64,000 nt of DNA, from assembly GCA_027487485.1 (NCBI GenBank), contig JAIYDN010000022.1, forward strand, positions 1 through 64,000, written 5' to 3'. The position numbers were made by a program, and so were the translations under genes. Below the pieces are notes generated by a model. It was not told the DNA's origin. It worked only from the letters and a program-made list of their open reading frames with translations, and did no database searches. Origin of the DNA: Planctomycetaceae bacterium (lineage in GTDB: Bacteria; Planctomycetota; Planctomycetia; Pirellulales; Pirellulaceae). Every line of letters starts with the position of its first letter. The stretch's first letter is position 1. This document shows positions 9,451-19,822 of the stretch, piece after piece.

Positions 9451-9711
9451 ATGCAACTCGATTTTTTTGATTACATGGCTTTCGTGGTCTTCGGGATTAT
9501 TACGACCCTCTTTGTCTCATGCATTGTTGTGATCGGATCTCTTCCCGGCAGAATCGCTGCAGCGAGGAATCATCCTCAAGCGAATGCGATCAATGTTGCA
9601 GCTTGGATCAGCTTGCTGACTCTAGGCATACTATGGCCCATTGCGTTCGTTTGGGCATTCATCGAGCTCCGTCCGTCAGCATCGAATCATCAAGGAACTT
9701 CTCCATCATGA
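9451..9711 (+). CDS. DUF3302 (YiaW-like) small membrane protein
   Basis: 86 residues, two membrane helices. The central PGRIAAARNHPQANAINVAAW, followed by LLTLGILWPIAFVWAF, matches the DUF3302/YiaW pattern. In enterobacteria this gene precedes the HlyD-type yiaV, and the same order is seen here. The stop overlaps the next start (ATGA at 9708-9711), so the two are translationally coupled. A TATAAT-like hexamer lies upstream near 9370. Confidence 0.85.
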   Translation: MQLDFFDYMAFVVFGIITTLFVSCIVVIGSLPGRIAAARNHPQANAINVAAWISLLTLGILWPIAFVWAFIELRPSASNHQGTSPS

Positions 9712-10820
9712 TGTGGATCTTTATAATCCTGTTTGTCTCGGTGATCATTCTGGTGTACCGATTTTTCAAGATCAAACCGCAGCCATGGAACATCGCGATT
9801 TTCGCTACGGTCTTTTGCGCGGCTGTGCTCGGCATGATCACTCTTTGGACTCAAGCGTCTCCCTATTCTACGCGGGCCGTCGTCAGTCGATATGTCGTGC
9901 CCATCGTGCCCTGGGTTCAAGGACCAATCGTTAACATTCCAGCCAAGCCAAATGTTCCGATCAAAAAAGGGGATGTGTTATTCGAAATCGATCCTACTTC
10001 CTACCAATACACCGTCAATCAGGCCAAGGCCGCATTGCAGGTCGCTCGCAGCGATGAAGCACGATTCGCAGCAGGAGTAAAAGTCGCCGAGGCAAACATT
10101 GCGAGAGTCGAAGCCGATGCTAGGGCTGCCAAGTCGACGTTGGACATGTCCGAAGCCGCAACGGCTGGCGCCATTTCGCAACAAGACCTGGTCGACGCTC
10201 GCGAGAGATATACGGCTGCCGAAGCAATGTTGAAACAAACCGAGGCTGGTCGCGAGCAAGCCAACGCAGCTTATGCAGGTAGCAAAGATGCGATCGTCTT
10301 GGCCGAAGAGAAACTGAAGACGGCGGAGTTTAGTTTGAGCCAGTGCACCGTTCGAGCACCTGCAAACGGTTTTGTTACCAACTGGAATATACGTGAAGGG
10401 ACTTTTGTTGTCCCTTCGCCTGCTGCCGCTGCAGGTACTTTTATCGACACTTCAGAACTATGGATTATCGCGCCGTTCAAAGAGCAAATGCTTGTGAACG
10501 TCAAGTCTGGCCAGGAAGTAGAACTTGCCTTCAAGAGTCATCCCGGCCGATTGTTTCATGGCAAGGTTGATTCCATTTTAGAGGCGACTGGCGAAGGCCA
10601 AGGGGCTGTCAGTGGCACATTGCCTTCTGCTTCCAAGATCGGTTCTCCAGGTATCCTCGCTGTGAAGATTTCGCTGAATGACGAAGACGAAACCAGCGGC
10701 CTTGAGTTGGGGACAGCGGGATCACTTGCTATTTACACCGATTCCTTGAAGCCCATCCACATTATGAGCCGTGTCACCATGCGGATGAACAAATGGCTTT
10801 ATTTCCTGCCTTTCATGTGA
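9708..10820 (+). CDS. HlyD-family membrane-fusion protein (YiaV-like)
   Basis: About 370 residues from the coupled ATG at 9708 (an adjacent ATG at 9711 is also possible). There are two N-terminal membrane helices, then a biotinyl-lipoyl half (VNIPAKPNVPIKKGDVLFEID), a long alpha-helical hairpin rich in Ala/Glu, and the returning lipoyl half (CTVRAPANGFVTNW). This is the architecture of EmrA/HlyD adaptors that link an inner-membrane pump to the outer envelope. No pump gene is adjacent. It forms a two-gene operon with the DUF3302 gene. Confidence 0.88.
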   Translation: MMWIFIILFVSVIILVYRFFKIKPQPWNIAIFATVFCAAVLGMITLWTQASPYSTRAVVSRYVVPIVPWVQGPIVNIPAKPNVPIKKGDVLFEIDPTSYQYTVNQAKAALQVARSDEARFAAGVKVAEANIARVEADARAAKSTLDMSEAATAGAISQQDLVDARERYTAAEAMLKQTEAGREQANAAYAGSKDAIVLAEEKLKTAEFSLSQCTVRAPANGFVTNWNIREGTFVVPSPAAAAGTFIDTSELWIIAPFKEQMLVNVKSGQEVELAFKSHPGRLFHGKVDSILEATGEGQGAVSGTLPSASKIGSPGILAVKISLNDEDETSGLELGTAGSLAIYTDSLKPIHIMSRVTMRMNKWLYFLPFM

Positions 10821-10908
10821 CGAAAACAGATGTGCCTCGCGCTCACGATCGTCGACGTACCACCTACGTTTTATCCTTGTTAACGAGAACTCGATTGCTC
10901 GAAGGCAT

Positions 10909-11118
10909 TTATTTGGTCAGCACGTCATTACCGTTGTTAGTCTGCCCTCCCAAACGATCGCTTACGGCGCGATACGCACGCCACGCAAATGGAGACAATG
11001 CTCCACCAATGGACGAACACATAAGCAACTCCTTAGGTGGCCAGCGCCCAAACAAAGCGAATGGGATCACGACAATCGCGAAAGCTGCAATCGAATTCGC
11101 AATTGCTTGTGCCAGCAA
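10909..11118 (-). CDS. Small hydrophobic protein, unknown
   Basis: 69 residues from a TTG at 11118, with one or two membrane segments (AIANSIAAFAIVVIPFALFG) and a polar tail. The frame remains open upstream into the end of the thioredoxin gene, so a non-ATG start inside that gene after its GGCGGGGGG run is possible. It follows the thioredoxin gene by 8 bases on the same strand, suggesting a two-gene unit. No family recognised. Confidence 0.5.
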   Translation of the reverse strand: MLAQAIANSIAAFAIVVIPFALFGRWPPKELLMCSSIGGALSPFAWRAYRAVSDRLGGQTNNGNDVLTK

Positions 11119-11126
11119 ATAACCAA

Positions 11127-11666
11127 TTATTTTTCCAATGATTCCCCCCCGCCGGAGGAACTACCGAGCATTTCGAGGAAGTCCGCTTTGCCCACGCCAC
11201 CAACTTTATGTTGTAGGACATTCCCGTTGGAGTCCGTGATGATCGTGCTCGGTGTGACACCGACACTGTAACGACCTCGTACTGCACCTGAATCCGAATC
11301 ATCAACGTCAATCGTCACAGGAATGAAGGACTTGTTGACCAAGGCTGTAACTTGCTCATCCGCCCAGACCGTGCGTTTCATGATACGACAGGGAACGCAC
11401 CACTTGCCTGTGAAGAAAAGAATGATGGGCTTGCCGGATTGAGATGCTTTTTGTTGAGCTGAGGGCAGGTCGGCAGCCCAAGCAACATTGTTAGAAGGAA
11501 CGTAGAAGCAGTACCAGGCGTAGGGGAGAGAAATTACGAGAGTTGCAATCCAAAACCAACGCCAGAAGTTGAACTTGGCTAGAACGGGTTTTAATGCGGG
11601 ATCTACGAAATTTTGTGATTGCAAGTCATTCCTCGAATTCTGTGTAAACATCGTGTCCGCCGTCAA
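11127..11666 (-). CDS. Membrane-anchored thioredoxin-like protein
   Basis: 179 residues: a short cytoplasmic N-terminus, a membrane helix at ~36-55, then a thioredoxin fold in the periplasm. The active site is WCVPC (Cys90, Cys93) and the cis-Pro loop is GVTPSTII. The DsbD-gamma/thioredoxin_7-like start (KPIILFFTGKWCVPC) suggests reduction or relay of periplasmic disulfides. The C-terminus ends in a flexible Ser/Gly tail. Confidence 0.88.
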   Translation of the reverse strand: MTADTMFTQNSRNDLQSQNFVDPALKPVLAKFNFWRWFWIATLVISLPYAWYCFYVPSNNVAWAADLPSAQQKASQSGKPIILFFTGKWCVPCRIMKRTVWADEQVTALVNKSFIPVTIDVDDSDSGAVRGRYSVGVTPSTIITDSNGNVLQHKVGGVGKADFLEMLGSSSGGGESLEK

Positions 11667-11920
11667 AATGCATTGTCTCTACGCTTACTGAGCTCAGAAA
11701 CAGATCCTATGTCAATCTATAGGCAATGAATTGCACTAAAGTAGGCGCAGTTATTTTTCGGCCTAACGCATAAGGGGCACCAAAGTATGGTCTTGCTGAT
11801 AGCAAAATGCTATGATCGGATAAGCAGAGTTCATAATAGGCCGGCCAGTGTACCTTCAGATCCTAGCTGTAAGAAAATCGGTCAGCTCGCCAATTACGCG
11901 GTTTTTGAATACATCGTTGT

Positions 11921-14581
11921 TCATGGTGAGCTGCGGATCGTTGGCGATGAATGTCTCTTACCGTAGATCGTTGCGATCAGTTGGATGAGAGATGGACGGT
12001 CAATTGGCTTAGTTGCGTAATCGTTGCAGCCCGCACTCATACACTTGGCTCGATCGCTATCCATCGCATGAGCTGTCAACGCGATGATGTGCCCTTCATA
12101 ACCCTTGGATCGCAATAGAGCTGTAGCGCCATATCCATCCAGAACGGGCATTTGCATGTCCATGAGAACGACATGGAAAGGGTCGCCTGCAATCAAGGCG
12201 TCTAGGGTGGATCCAACGGCCAATTGGCCGTTCTCTGCGATCGTGACTTTCGCGCCGGCTTTCTTGAGGACGAACGAAATCAGTCTTTGATTGTCAGGGC
12301 CATCCTCGGCCAGCAAGATGTTGCACCCCATTAAAACGGATGGTGATAATGCGGTTTGAACTGCATTGGACTCAGCGTTGACGCCTGCATTATGGAAATC
12401 GGAAACTTGATTCGGGTCAATCAACGTGGAAGACTCAAGTATGCCTATATCCATGTAGGCGCGGAATCGAGTACCTTGTCCCGCACTGGATTCAACGATG
12501 AAAACATCCCCACCCATCAACTTGGCCAGTCGTTTGCTGATCGATAGGCCAAGACCAGTACCGCCGTATTGACGTGTGGTTGAGTTGTCCGCCTGTGTAA
12601 ACGGCTTGAACAATCGATTTTGTTGCTGTGGTGTCATGCCGAGCCCTGTATCCACTACATCGAATTCGAGTCTCGGTTGATCGCCATTGACGTATCGTGC
12701 GACAATCCGAACACCACCGAGTTTTGTGAACTTAATCGCGTTGCTCACCAGATTCAAAAGGATTTGTCGAACCCGAATTGGATCGGTAAGCACGCTCGAA
12801 GGAACGGCAGTTTCAAATTCGCAGCCCAATGCGATCCCTTTGTCTGTGGACCGAACTCGCATCAGCGATAGGACTTCCTCAATGATTTGAAAAGGTGAAT
12901 ACGGTATGGATTCGATCTCAATCTTTCCTGACTCGATTTTTGACAGATCTAAAATATCGTCGATGATCGAAAGTAAGTGAGAGCCGTTGCGCTGAATCGT
13001 TTGGATCGATGAAATCCGCTTCTCGGGTTCTTCTTGGAAGTTTCTCTCGTCCAAAAGAAGGTCCGTAAAACCCAGGATAGCAGTCATAGGTGTGCGAATT
13101 TCATGGCTCATATTTGCGAGAAACTCACTTTTCGATCGACTGGCAGCTTCGGCTAGCTCCCTCCCTTCGAGAATACTTTTCTCAAATCGCTTGCGGTCCG
13201 AAATATCTCTTCCCTCGGGAATAACCCACAGAAGATTACCGTCGTCATCGAAAACCGGGCGCATCGAGAATTCGATTGGGACCAACTCGCCGTTTTGGTG
13301 TGGGTGTTCTGTTTCCATGAAGACTGAATTGCCTAACTTGACTTTCTCAAATGCGTCTTTGAGTTTGGCTTGCAGGTCCCCTGAATGTGACCACCATACT
13401 GTTTCCCAGTAAGGAACCCCCCGCACTTTATCAATGGTTGTTGATCCAAATTCGAGTGCCGTTTTGTTGGCATCGATTACGTTACCCTCACGGTCGAGGA
13501 TACTAGCTAACTGGAATGCGCTATCGAACATGGCCCGCATTTTCTTTTGATGTATGTGTAATTCGTTAGTGCTTTGCCGAAGGTCGCTGGTCATCGCACT
13601 CGCGAGTTTGATTGATTTTTGTTGAGTAGCGCCAAAGTTCCAAAGAATTGTGGCGAATGTGGCACCTATGAGAAAAACTCCAGATGCGACAAGCAAGGGT
13701 ATGTGTCCCGACGACAACGCGTTGGCTGTCTTGGACTCGATACTTGCCGCACACTCACGCGATCGCTCGATAAGCAATTTTACAGAGATCTGGTGTTCCA
13801 AGAATGCTGCTAAGAGTGGGCCATTTACTATCTCTTGTGCACGAATGTAGTCATCGTTTCGAACGTAAGGAATTAGCTGCTCATTCGCGATCGTATAGAA
13901 CTTCTTCGCAGGTTCAAAGCTACGAAAGACTGCTAAATCCTTGATCAGCCCAGGCGATAGATGATTTCGCCAGTAGTCATGCCTCTCATCGTATTCGTTC
14001 GACAAAAGTTGAAATTGCTCCACCAGTAGTTCTCGATCTGGTGCTCGTTGCGAACTTGCTAATTGAAAAGCAGTTAGATAGCTCTCAACGATGTATTCTG
14101 GGGGCGGCAGAAAATCGGCGATGATATCTTTTTGCTCAATGATTTCCGCGTAAAGGGGCCCATTGACTTTCGTCTCTTCGAGTGCGTTGTAAAACAGAAA
14201 ACCTATCACAGCGAAACCCAGCAACAACATCGCAAGCGTCGCAGAGACAGTTCGGGTTGACGAGTGAGACATCGCGTTAATCTGACGCGCGGCGCTGGAT
14301 GCCAAATCTAGAGAAGAGCTATTCGCACAGAAGGACTTATTCGCGGCGTTTTTCAACTCGCTCCAAATTCGCCAAAGTATAAGGGGTGACGCTACTGCGG
14401 ACGATAACAAGGCATTTAAGATTATTGCTGTAAGCCAGTGGGTTTCATTACTCGCGAATTGCAGCACGGCCACAAAGCCCATTTCCGTCAAGATAACAAT
14501 TGCAATAATCTCAATCGCAAGTTTGGGTGCGCGAAGCGCTTGATGTTTGTCGTGGTTAAGCATCGTATTGCAAGTATCCAA
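11921..14581 (-). CDS. Hybrid sensor histidine kinase with PAS and C-terminal receiver
   Basis: 886 residues. Membrane helices lie near 21-41, 52-70, 112-132 and 292-315, with a helical extracytoplasmic sensor region at ~135-290. A PAS domain follows ([20 protein letters not shown]), then HisKA with the phospho-His box [15 protein letters not shown], HATPase_c ([25 protein letters not shown]) and a receiver domain (LLAEDGPDN, phosphoacceptor in [11 protein letters not shown], Lys in ATKPID). No output or Hpt domain is visible. A second Met at residue 7 is a possible start. It is followed upstream by a related kinase on the same strand. Confidence 0.93.
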   Translation of the reverse strand: MDTCNTMLNHDKHQALRAPKLAIEIIAIVILTEMGFVAVLQFASNETHWLTAIILNALLSSAVASPLILWRIWSELKNAANKSFCANSSSLDLASSAARQINAMSHSSTRTVSATLAMLLLGFAVIGFLFYNALEETKVNGPLYAEIIEQKDIIADFLPPPEYIVESYLTAFQLASSQRAPDRELLVEQFQLLSNEYDERHDYWRNHLSPGLIKDLAVFRSFEPAKKFYTIANEQLIPYVRNDDYIRAQEIVNGPLLAAFLEHQISVKLLIERSRECAASIESKTANALSSGHIPLLVASGVFLIGATFATILWNFGATQQKSIKLASAMTSDLRQSTNELHIHQKKMRAMFDSAFQLASILDREGNVIDANKTALEFGSTTIDKVRGVPYWETVWWSHSGDLQAKLKDAFEKVKLGNSVFMETEHPHQNGELVPIEFSMRPVFDDDGNLLWVIPEGRDISDRKRFEKSILEGRELAEAASRSKSEFLANMSHEIRTPMTAILGFTDLLLDERNFQEEPEKRISSIQTIQRNGSHLLSIIDDILDLSKIESGKIEIESIPYSPFQIIEEVLSLMRVRSTDKGIALGCEFETAVPSSVLTDPIRVRQILLNLVSNAIKFTKLGGVRIVARYVNGDQPRLEFDVVDTGLGMTPQQQNRLFKPFTQADNSTTRQYGGTGLGLSISKRLAKLMGGDVFIVESSAGQGTRFRAYMDIGILESSTLIDPNQVSDFHNAGVNAESNAVQTALSPSVLMGCNILLAEDGPDNQRLISFVLKKAGAKVTIAENGQLAVGSTLDALIAGDPFHVVLMDMQMPVLDGYGATALLRSKGYEGHIIALTAHAMDSDRAKCMSAGCNDYATKPIDRPSLIQLIATIYGKRHSSPTIRSSP

Positions 14582-14738
14582 GTGCTTCGCGTGTAGCTTC
14601 AGGTCAATCGCCTTACTGAACCGTTTGGACCCGCGGGACTTGAGGGATGAGTCTAAATGTGGAATTAAATAAAACTAGGTTTTGTTCGATTTGCAATGAA
14701 TGCACGAATTACATCCTCAAACGCTGCGAATAATTGCT

Positions 14739-17474
14739 TCAGCACGGAATCATTTTTTCGGGGTCTGCTTTTGGAACTATCGACTTTTGCAGGAGCCCTT
14801 TGCCATATCGTTCGACTAGTTCAATCAACACCGGCCGATCGATGGGCTTGGTGGTGAAGTCATCGCATCCTGCATCCAGGCACTTCTGCCGGTCGGTATT
14901 CATCGCGTGGGCGGTCAGAGCCAAGATTGGTAGCTTGTAGCCACCGTCGCGAAGCCGTTTTGTTGCTTCGTAGCCATCTAGTTCGGGCATCTGCATGTCC
15001 ATAATGATCAGATCAACGACGTCGCAGTTGGATTCGATGAGTTCAGCGGCGAGCAATCCGTTATTTGCAATAGTGACTTCTGCGCCTGCTTTTTTGAGAT
15101 GGAACGAGATCAACCGTTGGTTGTCGGGGCCATCTTCCGCGAGCAAAATTCGTAGACCGGCCAATGGCTGGGCACTTGCTTGCGTCGGCGCGATGCCAAC
15201 CTGTGGAAGACTTTCTGCAGCCTGCGATATCGGTCCAACTTCCGGCTTAACCAAATCGATTCCCTTGACGTCCCCTGCATCAATAGTGACCGTAAACACG
15301 CTTCCTTTGCCAAGTTCTGATTCCACCTGAATGCTTCCATCCAGCATCTTGGCTAACGAGCTTGAAATCCGAAGGCCTAGTCCCGTACCTCCAAATCGGC
15401 GAGTCGTCGAACTATCGGCTTGTGCGAAAGCTCCAAACTTTGCTATTTCTTGACGCTGCTCTTCCGACATGCCCAAACCCGAATCCACAACCCTAAACTG
15501 CATGGAATTGCTTTCGGGTAAAAACAGTGTTCGGACCGTTACCTTTCCGACTTCAGTGAACTTGATCGCATTTCCGACCAGGTTTAATAGAATTTGGCGC
15601 AGTCGCGTTGGATCCGAAATGATTCTCACCGGAATCGTGCTGTCGTACTGAATCTCCAAACAGATGCCTTTCCCTGACGCACGGGGGCGCATGAGCGAGG
15701 CAACTTCTTCGACAATCTGTGTCGGTGCGAAGTCGATGCGTTCGATCGTCATTTTCCCTGCATCGATTTTGGACATATCGAGAATGTCGTTGATGATCGT
15801 CAGAAGATGGTTCGCATTGGAGCGAATCGTATGAACGGCCGCTTTTGCACATGCCGGATTACTGTACACATCGTCTTCCGTATCCAACAAGTCTGCGAAC
15901 CCCAAAATGGCAGTCATGGGTGTTCGAATTTCGTGACTCATGTTTGCGAGAAATTCGCTTTTGCTTTGATTGGCGTCCTCTGCTGTGCGTCTCGCCATTT
16001 CCAATTCCGCCTCGACAGCCTTGTAGGTACGAATATCGCGAACAATCTTGGAGAAGCCTGAAACTTCTCCTGACTCATTGCGCAGGATCGAAGCAGAGAT
16101 CGATACAGTTATCTCGCTTCCATCTTTTGCCAACCGAACGGTTTCAAACTGCCGAATACGCTGTTCCTTCATGAGTTTTTCGACGAAGTTTTCTTTCGCG
16201 GATCTGCATTTCTCAGGAATGAGCAAGTCGATGGGTTTGTTTAGGATTTCGTCAGTCGAGTAACCAAACAGTCGTGCCGCACCAGGGTTCCAGTATCCGA
16301 CGGTACCATCAACCAATTCCACAATAATCGCATCTTCGGATTCTTGGATAATAGTTGCCAATCGGCGTTCCGAATTCTCAGAGTGCCTCAACTGGTTGCG
16401 TTGAATGATAAGCCTTGCCCCATTCCATGAAATACCCGCGGACAAGAAGAACAAGATTGTGACACAAACCGGAAAACCGATATCCATCGCTTTGGCCAAT
16501 CTTGCTTCTCGTTCGACCCAATTTCGATTCGCAATCACGAGGACTTGGATACCACCCCCCTCAAGCGTTTTGAAACTATTCAATCGGAACATGCCAAGGG
16601 ATTTTTCGTTCCTCACGACTTGAGAGTAATCACTGTGCCCGAGAACAATCGGCGCAACAATCGTTTGCAGTGCGGCGGTATCAATTGGCGGAGGGTTGCT
16701 TCCTGAATTGATCGCTTCACTGAAATAGCTGCCTTGGTCGGTGACGAAATAGACGGTACCGCATTTGTTGGAAGCCTTGCTTTCAATGAGGGACGAAATA
16801 CGTTCGAATCTTAATCGAGTGCTGACGACACCAATTTTGAGTTTCGTTTCCGGATCGAAAACCGGCACAGAATGAGCGACCGCCAATCCTGTCGAATCGA
16901 AAAACGCTGGGGTGATATCACAATGCGTCTGAAACTCAAGAACTTCTTCGGTTGAGTCGTTGGAAACGCACTGCGAGATAATTGGTCGTTCTTTGAAGTT
17001 CATCTTCATGATACGGTCGACACGGTTCTGCGGAATCGGTTTGCCATCCGAAAAAACTTGATTGATGGCTACGATTGACGAGTCTGGTCCGAACAAGGCA
17101 ACCGCGTCGACTTCGGTCGAGTTGCATACGGCTTCGTTACACAACTCCGTCAGCCGTTCTCGATTGTTGGAACGAAGTGCACGAATGATCTCTTGATTTG
17201 CAGCGAGCTTTTTGGTGCGTTGAATTGCGGGCGACACCGTCCTTTGGATTTCATGGACAAAATGCATGCCGAGACTGTGCAGAGACACGTTTGCTGCTGT
17301 CTCCATTTTTTCATCGGACAACCAGTGCTTGCAAACGTTAATCACACCGAAGACAAGTGAAATTGAACCTGCCAAGGCGAAAAAGCATGCAATGATTTTC
17401 AGAGGATGCCCCCCTGATGACTTTGGATCGATTTTGTTCATGCCAAAAAATGTGTCGCAATAGACGCCGTGCAA
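14739..17474 (-). CDS. Hybrid sensor histidine kinase with Cache-like sensor, PAS and receiver
   Basis: Up to 911 residues; Met at residue 12 (17441) directly before the first membrane helix is a good alternative start. Two membrane helices (near residues 25-45 and 335-355) flank a large extracytoplasmic region of dCache/PDC type. Then come a PAS domain (DGTVGYWNPGAARLFGYS), HisKA ([19 protein letters not shown]), HATPase_c (LVGNAIKFTEVG, GGTGLGLRIS) and a receiver ([31 protein letters not shown]). The kinase cores and receivers closely resemble the adjacent kinase, but the sensors differ, so the pair arose by duplication with sensor replacement (inferred). Confidence 0.93.
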   Translation of the reverse strand: MHGVYCDTFFGMNKIDPKSSGGHPLKIIACFFALAGSISLVFGVINVCKHWLSDEKMETAANVSLHSLGMHFVHEIQRTVSPAIQRTKKLAANQEIIRALRSNNRERLTELCNEAVCNSTEVDAVALFGPDSSIVAINQVFSDGKPIPQNRVDRIMKMNFKERPIISQCVSNDSTEEVLEFQTHCDITPAFFDSTGLAVAHSVPVFDPETKLKIGVVSTRLRFERISSLIESKASNKCGTVYFVTDQGSYFSEAINSGSNPPPIDTAALQTIVAPIVLGHSDYSQVVRNEKSLGMFRLNSFKTLEGGGIQVLVIANRNWVEREARLAKAMDIGFPVCVTILFFLSAGISWNGARLIIQRNQLRHSENSERRLATIIQESEDAIIVELVDGTVGYWNPGAARLFGYSTDEILNKPIDLLIPEKCRSAKENFVEKLMKEQRIRQFETVRLAKDGSEITVSISASILRNESGEVSGFSKIVRDIRTYKAVEAELEMARRTAEDANQSKSEFLANMSHEIRTPMTAILGFADLLDTEDDVYSNPACAKAAVHTIRSNANHLLTIINDILDMSKIDAGKMTIERIDFAPTQIVEEVASLMRPRASGKGICLEIQYDSTIPVRIISDPTRLRQILLNLVGNAIKFTEVGKVTVRTLFLPESNSMQFRVVDSGLGMSEEQRQEIAKFGAFAQADSSTTRRFGGTGLGLRISSSLAKMLDGSIQVESELGKGSVFTVTIDAGDVKGIDLVKPEVGPISQAAESLPQVGIAPTQASAQPLAGLRILLAEDGPDNQRLISFHLKKAGAEVTIANNGLLAAELIESNCDVVDLIIMDMQMPELDGYEATKRLRDGGYKLPILALTAHAMNTDRQKCLDAGCDDFTTKPIDRPVLIELVERYGKGLLQKSIVPKADPEKMIPC

Positions 17475-17636
17475 TCTAGCTCCGTTGCGATTTCCTGACT
17501 TTTTGAGTAAGCCCGAGGGATTGTGACGATTATTCCGCCGCTTGAAGCTAGCTCAGAGTTAGATCACAAGTGACTATCGGCGGCGGAATGCACAACTTGC
17601 ATTCATCGAATGGCCAAGGGACTTTGGATTTGGAAC

Positions 17637-17815
17637 TTATTCACGACCGCCTTCGCAGCAAGTTCGCAAATCCTGTGGCACTTGGAGCATTGCAGTTTCG
17701 CGAGAATGACAATCAGGGATCCGCCGCAATCAGCACAAACCGGTTGGTACGGCTTTTCACCCAACGGGCAAACCTGGATTATGGGATCGTTTGCGAAGGT
17801 ATGTGTTCGCTGCAC
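17637..17815 (-). pseudogene. Frameshifted Cys-rich zinc-ribbon small protein
   Basis: Homologue of the intact gene at 51512-51697. Shared core: CxxCGGSLI...AKLQCSKCHRIC. In the intact copy this continues as ETCCEGG and stops. Here one A is missing near 17663, so the frame reads ELAAKAVV and runs on to 17603. Restoring one base gives ETCCEGGRE and a stop at 17637, exactly the family ending. The GTG at 17815 overlaps the TAG of the upstream membrane-protein gene. Function unknown; the spaced Cys pairs suggest zinc binding. A single-base sequence error could mimic this. Confidence 0.7.
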
Positions 17816-18051
17816 TAGCGAAGTGGAGCTGATGGCGATTCACGTCTAGTGGGCGCATCAGTGTCCTGCACTTGTAGATCGTGCAATTTGGATCGAACAT
17901 CGTCCATCTTTGCTTGGGAATCCTGCATTACCTTCTGGGCATCGATATTGTTGTCACGCTGAATCATGGGAACCCAAGCAAAGAGCAACCAACCAATCGC
18001 AATCAGGAAAAGAGTCCACCATAGCATGGGTTTGCCATTCTTTTGCATCAA
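17815..18051 (-). CDS. Small single-pass membrane protein with coiled-coil tail
   Basis: 78 residues: one membrane helix (MLWWTLFLIAIGWLLFAW) and a charged helical tail (DAQKVMQDSQAKMDDVRSKL) predicted to be coiled-coil. The stop TAG shares a base with the GTG of the zinc-ribbon gene, implying an operon. No family recognised. Confidence 0.55.
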   Translation of the reverse strand: MMQKNGKPMLWWTLFLIAIGWLLFAWVPMIQRDNNIDAQKVMQDSQAKMDDVRSKLHDLQVQDTDAPTRRESPSAPLR

Positions 18052-18347
18052 TGAATACCTCAGTTTGAATTCAAATTCGGATTATGTTGTTCTTTACTAA
18101 TTTTATGGCGATTTGACTAATCGGTCGATGAGCCCAGCCTGGTGGCGGCCATTGCCCCGTCAGCGCGGACTCTGCTGAAATAGTTCCAGTAAAAACGATC
18201 GCGTTGGCAGGTCGGACCTGACTCGTTCGTTTTGGGATGCCGATATCCGTATCTTCAGAATCAGCAGTGGATGGCAAAAAGATTCTGGATTTGAAGAAAT
18301 CTAGGAGCGGTTTGCTTCGACTTATCTATGGCGAGCAAAAGTTACCA

Positions 18348-18857
18348 ATGTTTGGAGCAGATGTGAAGAGCTGGCAAGAAATCGTAAACGATCACGGACC
18401 ATCAGCTTACCAAGTTGCTTGGCGAATCCTGGGGCATACTCAGGACTGCGAGGACGTACTCCAAGAAGTTTTTATCGAAGCGTATAAGTTTTTCGCAACA
18501 GGTAGGGTCCAAAATCCAAGAGCATTTCTATTCCGATTGGTCACATTCCGAGCCCTGGATGCATTGCGGCGCAGGAAAAACCATTTGGAACTAGATTCAA
18601 CTCTCCAATTGGATCGATCGCCGGGACCATTGGAGCAAGCCGTTCAAAGGGACGAAGATCTTCGACTGCAAACGATTGTGGCGGAGCTTCCCTCGCGGCA
18701 AGCTGCAGTATTCTGCCTCGCTTATTTTGAGGGACTATCTGCTGAAGAAATCGCTCTCGCACTTGAGATTTCCACGAACGCGGTTGGCTTGGCACTTCAT
18801 AAAGCCCGAGCGAAGTTGCAGGAGTGGATGATCAACCAATCGAAAAGGAATCCATAA
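18348..18857 (+). CDS. ECF-type RNA polymerase sigma factor
   Basis: About 169 residues from the ATG at 18348; the frame is open back to 18237 but that extension lacks family features. Region 2 is visible in SAYQVAWRILGHTQDCEDVLQ and EVFIEAYKF, with the -10-binding FRLVTFRALDALRRRK. Region 4 follows (LPSRQAAVFCLAYFEGLSAE, EIALALEISTNAVGLALHKAR). Its stop overlaps the next start (TAATG), so the downstream membrane protein is made with it and may be its regulator. Confidence 0.9.
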   Translation: MFGADVKSWQEIVNDHGPSAYQVAWRILGHTQDCEDVLQEVFIEAYKFFATGRVQNPRAFLFRLVTFRALDALRRRKNHLELDSTLQLDRSPGPLEQAVQRDEDLRLQTIVAELPSRQAAVFCLAYFEGLSAEEIALALEISTNAVGLALHKARAKLQEWMINQSKRNP

Positions 18858-19612
18858 TGAACAAAAATCACGATGAATGGGAAACCAACATGCCAGCTGA
18901 ATTTCAAACCGAGTTGAGAAACGTTCGTTCGAGTGTTGCCCCTGGAGAATCCATGAAACGATTCATGCTCGCAGCGGAAGAGATCGAATTGACGGTCGCT
19001 GCAATGAAGCGTGCATCGTTCAACGCAAACCTATTCGCCATCGCAGGGTGCCTCTTCGTAGCGATTGGAACTCTGTTACCAATAACATGGTATCAAGTTA
19101 GTTTTTTGATCGCGTTTATCATTGTCGCTTACGCATTCTCAACCATCGGTTTTATCTTGGTGCTTATCCGCAGCCTTCGCGACAAAAGAGTAGCCGGCGA
19201 GATTCTGATGGACTGCGGTCGAATGAAGACGAGTGGATTCGCATTCCATCTCTTGGCGATGCTTCCACTCTCGATTGTGCTCATGACATGCGTGGACTTC
19301 AACACGACGCCTTGGTATTACTGGTTGACGGGTGTGATGCTTTGCTTGCCCATGGCAATCTATTTCACTTCGATTGCAACAGGTCATTTGCAAGTTCGCA
19401 CGAATGGCATCTGGCACTATATCGGCTTCTTGCCTTGGCATGAGATCGAGTCTTGGGGTTGGACTGGTGAATCCGGATCGACATTGCTCATCACCAAAAA
19501 TGGAAGATGGCCTTTTTCGCGACGCGGGGCGCTCCATGTGCCAACCGAAATGAAGGATCAGGTCGAAGAATATCTGCGTCATTACTGCGTCGCTCAGTCT
19601 AATCGCGATTGA
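18857..19612 (+). CDS. Membrane protein coupled to the ECF sigma factor
   Basis: About 251 residues from the ATG overlapping the sigma stop (shared A at 18857). A cytoplasmic helical N-terminus (~70 residues) precedes four membrane helices in two pairs. The cytoplasmic C-terminus (NGIWHYIGFLPWHEIESWGW, TLLITKNGRWPF) resembles the small PH-like fold seen in bacterial YcxB/DUF5673-type proteins. The position directly after an ECF sigma gene suggests anti-sigma action, but no zinc-anti-sigma motif is present, so this is inference. Confidence 0.7.
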   Translation: MNKNHDEWETNMPAEFQTELRNVRSSVAPGESMKRFMLAAEEIELTVAAMKRASFNANLFAIAGCLFVAIGTLLPITWYQVSFLIAFIIVAYAFSTIGFILVLIRSLRDKRVAGEILMDCGRMKTSGFAFHLLAMLPLSIVLMTCVDFNTTPWYYWLTGVMLCLPMAIYFTSIATGHLQVRTNGIWHYIGFLPWHEIESWGWTGESGSTLLITKNGRWPFSRRGALHVPTEMKDQVEEYLRHYCVAQSNRD

Positions 19613-19632
19613 CATAGAAATCGCAATCTAAG

Positions 19633-19822
19633 CCAACCATCTAGCTTGAAGTCAACCATGACGGCTTTCGAGGCCTAGGTCGAAAGAGGACGAGGGGGTT
19701 CGACTGGAGTGATGGCTCCTGGGGCAGCTTACGATGCCAGGAGGGAAGAAAAAGTTTGCAACTAAAGAAATTCGACGAATCGCCAGAAATGCATGCCAAT
19801 TTCTGGGAATCGCGACTGGACC
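19633..19822 (+). ncRNA. Candidate structured RNA, copy A
   Basis: About 190 bases strongly similar to 23723-23912, with changes that preserve pairing. Hairpin 1: CTTTCGA (19665-19671) with TCGAAAG (19680-19686), 8-base loop. Hairpin 2: CTCCTGG (19716-19722) with CCAGGAG (19737-19743), 14-base loop. Loop 2 (GCAGCTT, 19724-19730) can pair with AAGTTTGC (19752-19759) as an H-type pseudoknot with one bulge. Hairpin 3: CCAGAAAT (19783-19790) with ATTTCTGG (19799-19806). The block between hairpins 1 and 2 contains the conserved GGTTCGAC and GGAGTGAT; CTAAAGAAATTCGACG is conserved downstream. It lies 20 bases after the sigma/membrane-protein operon. The family is not identified. Confidence 0.7.
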
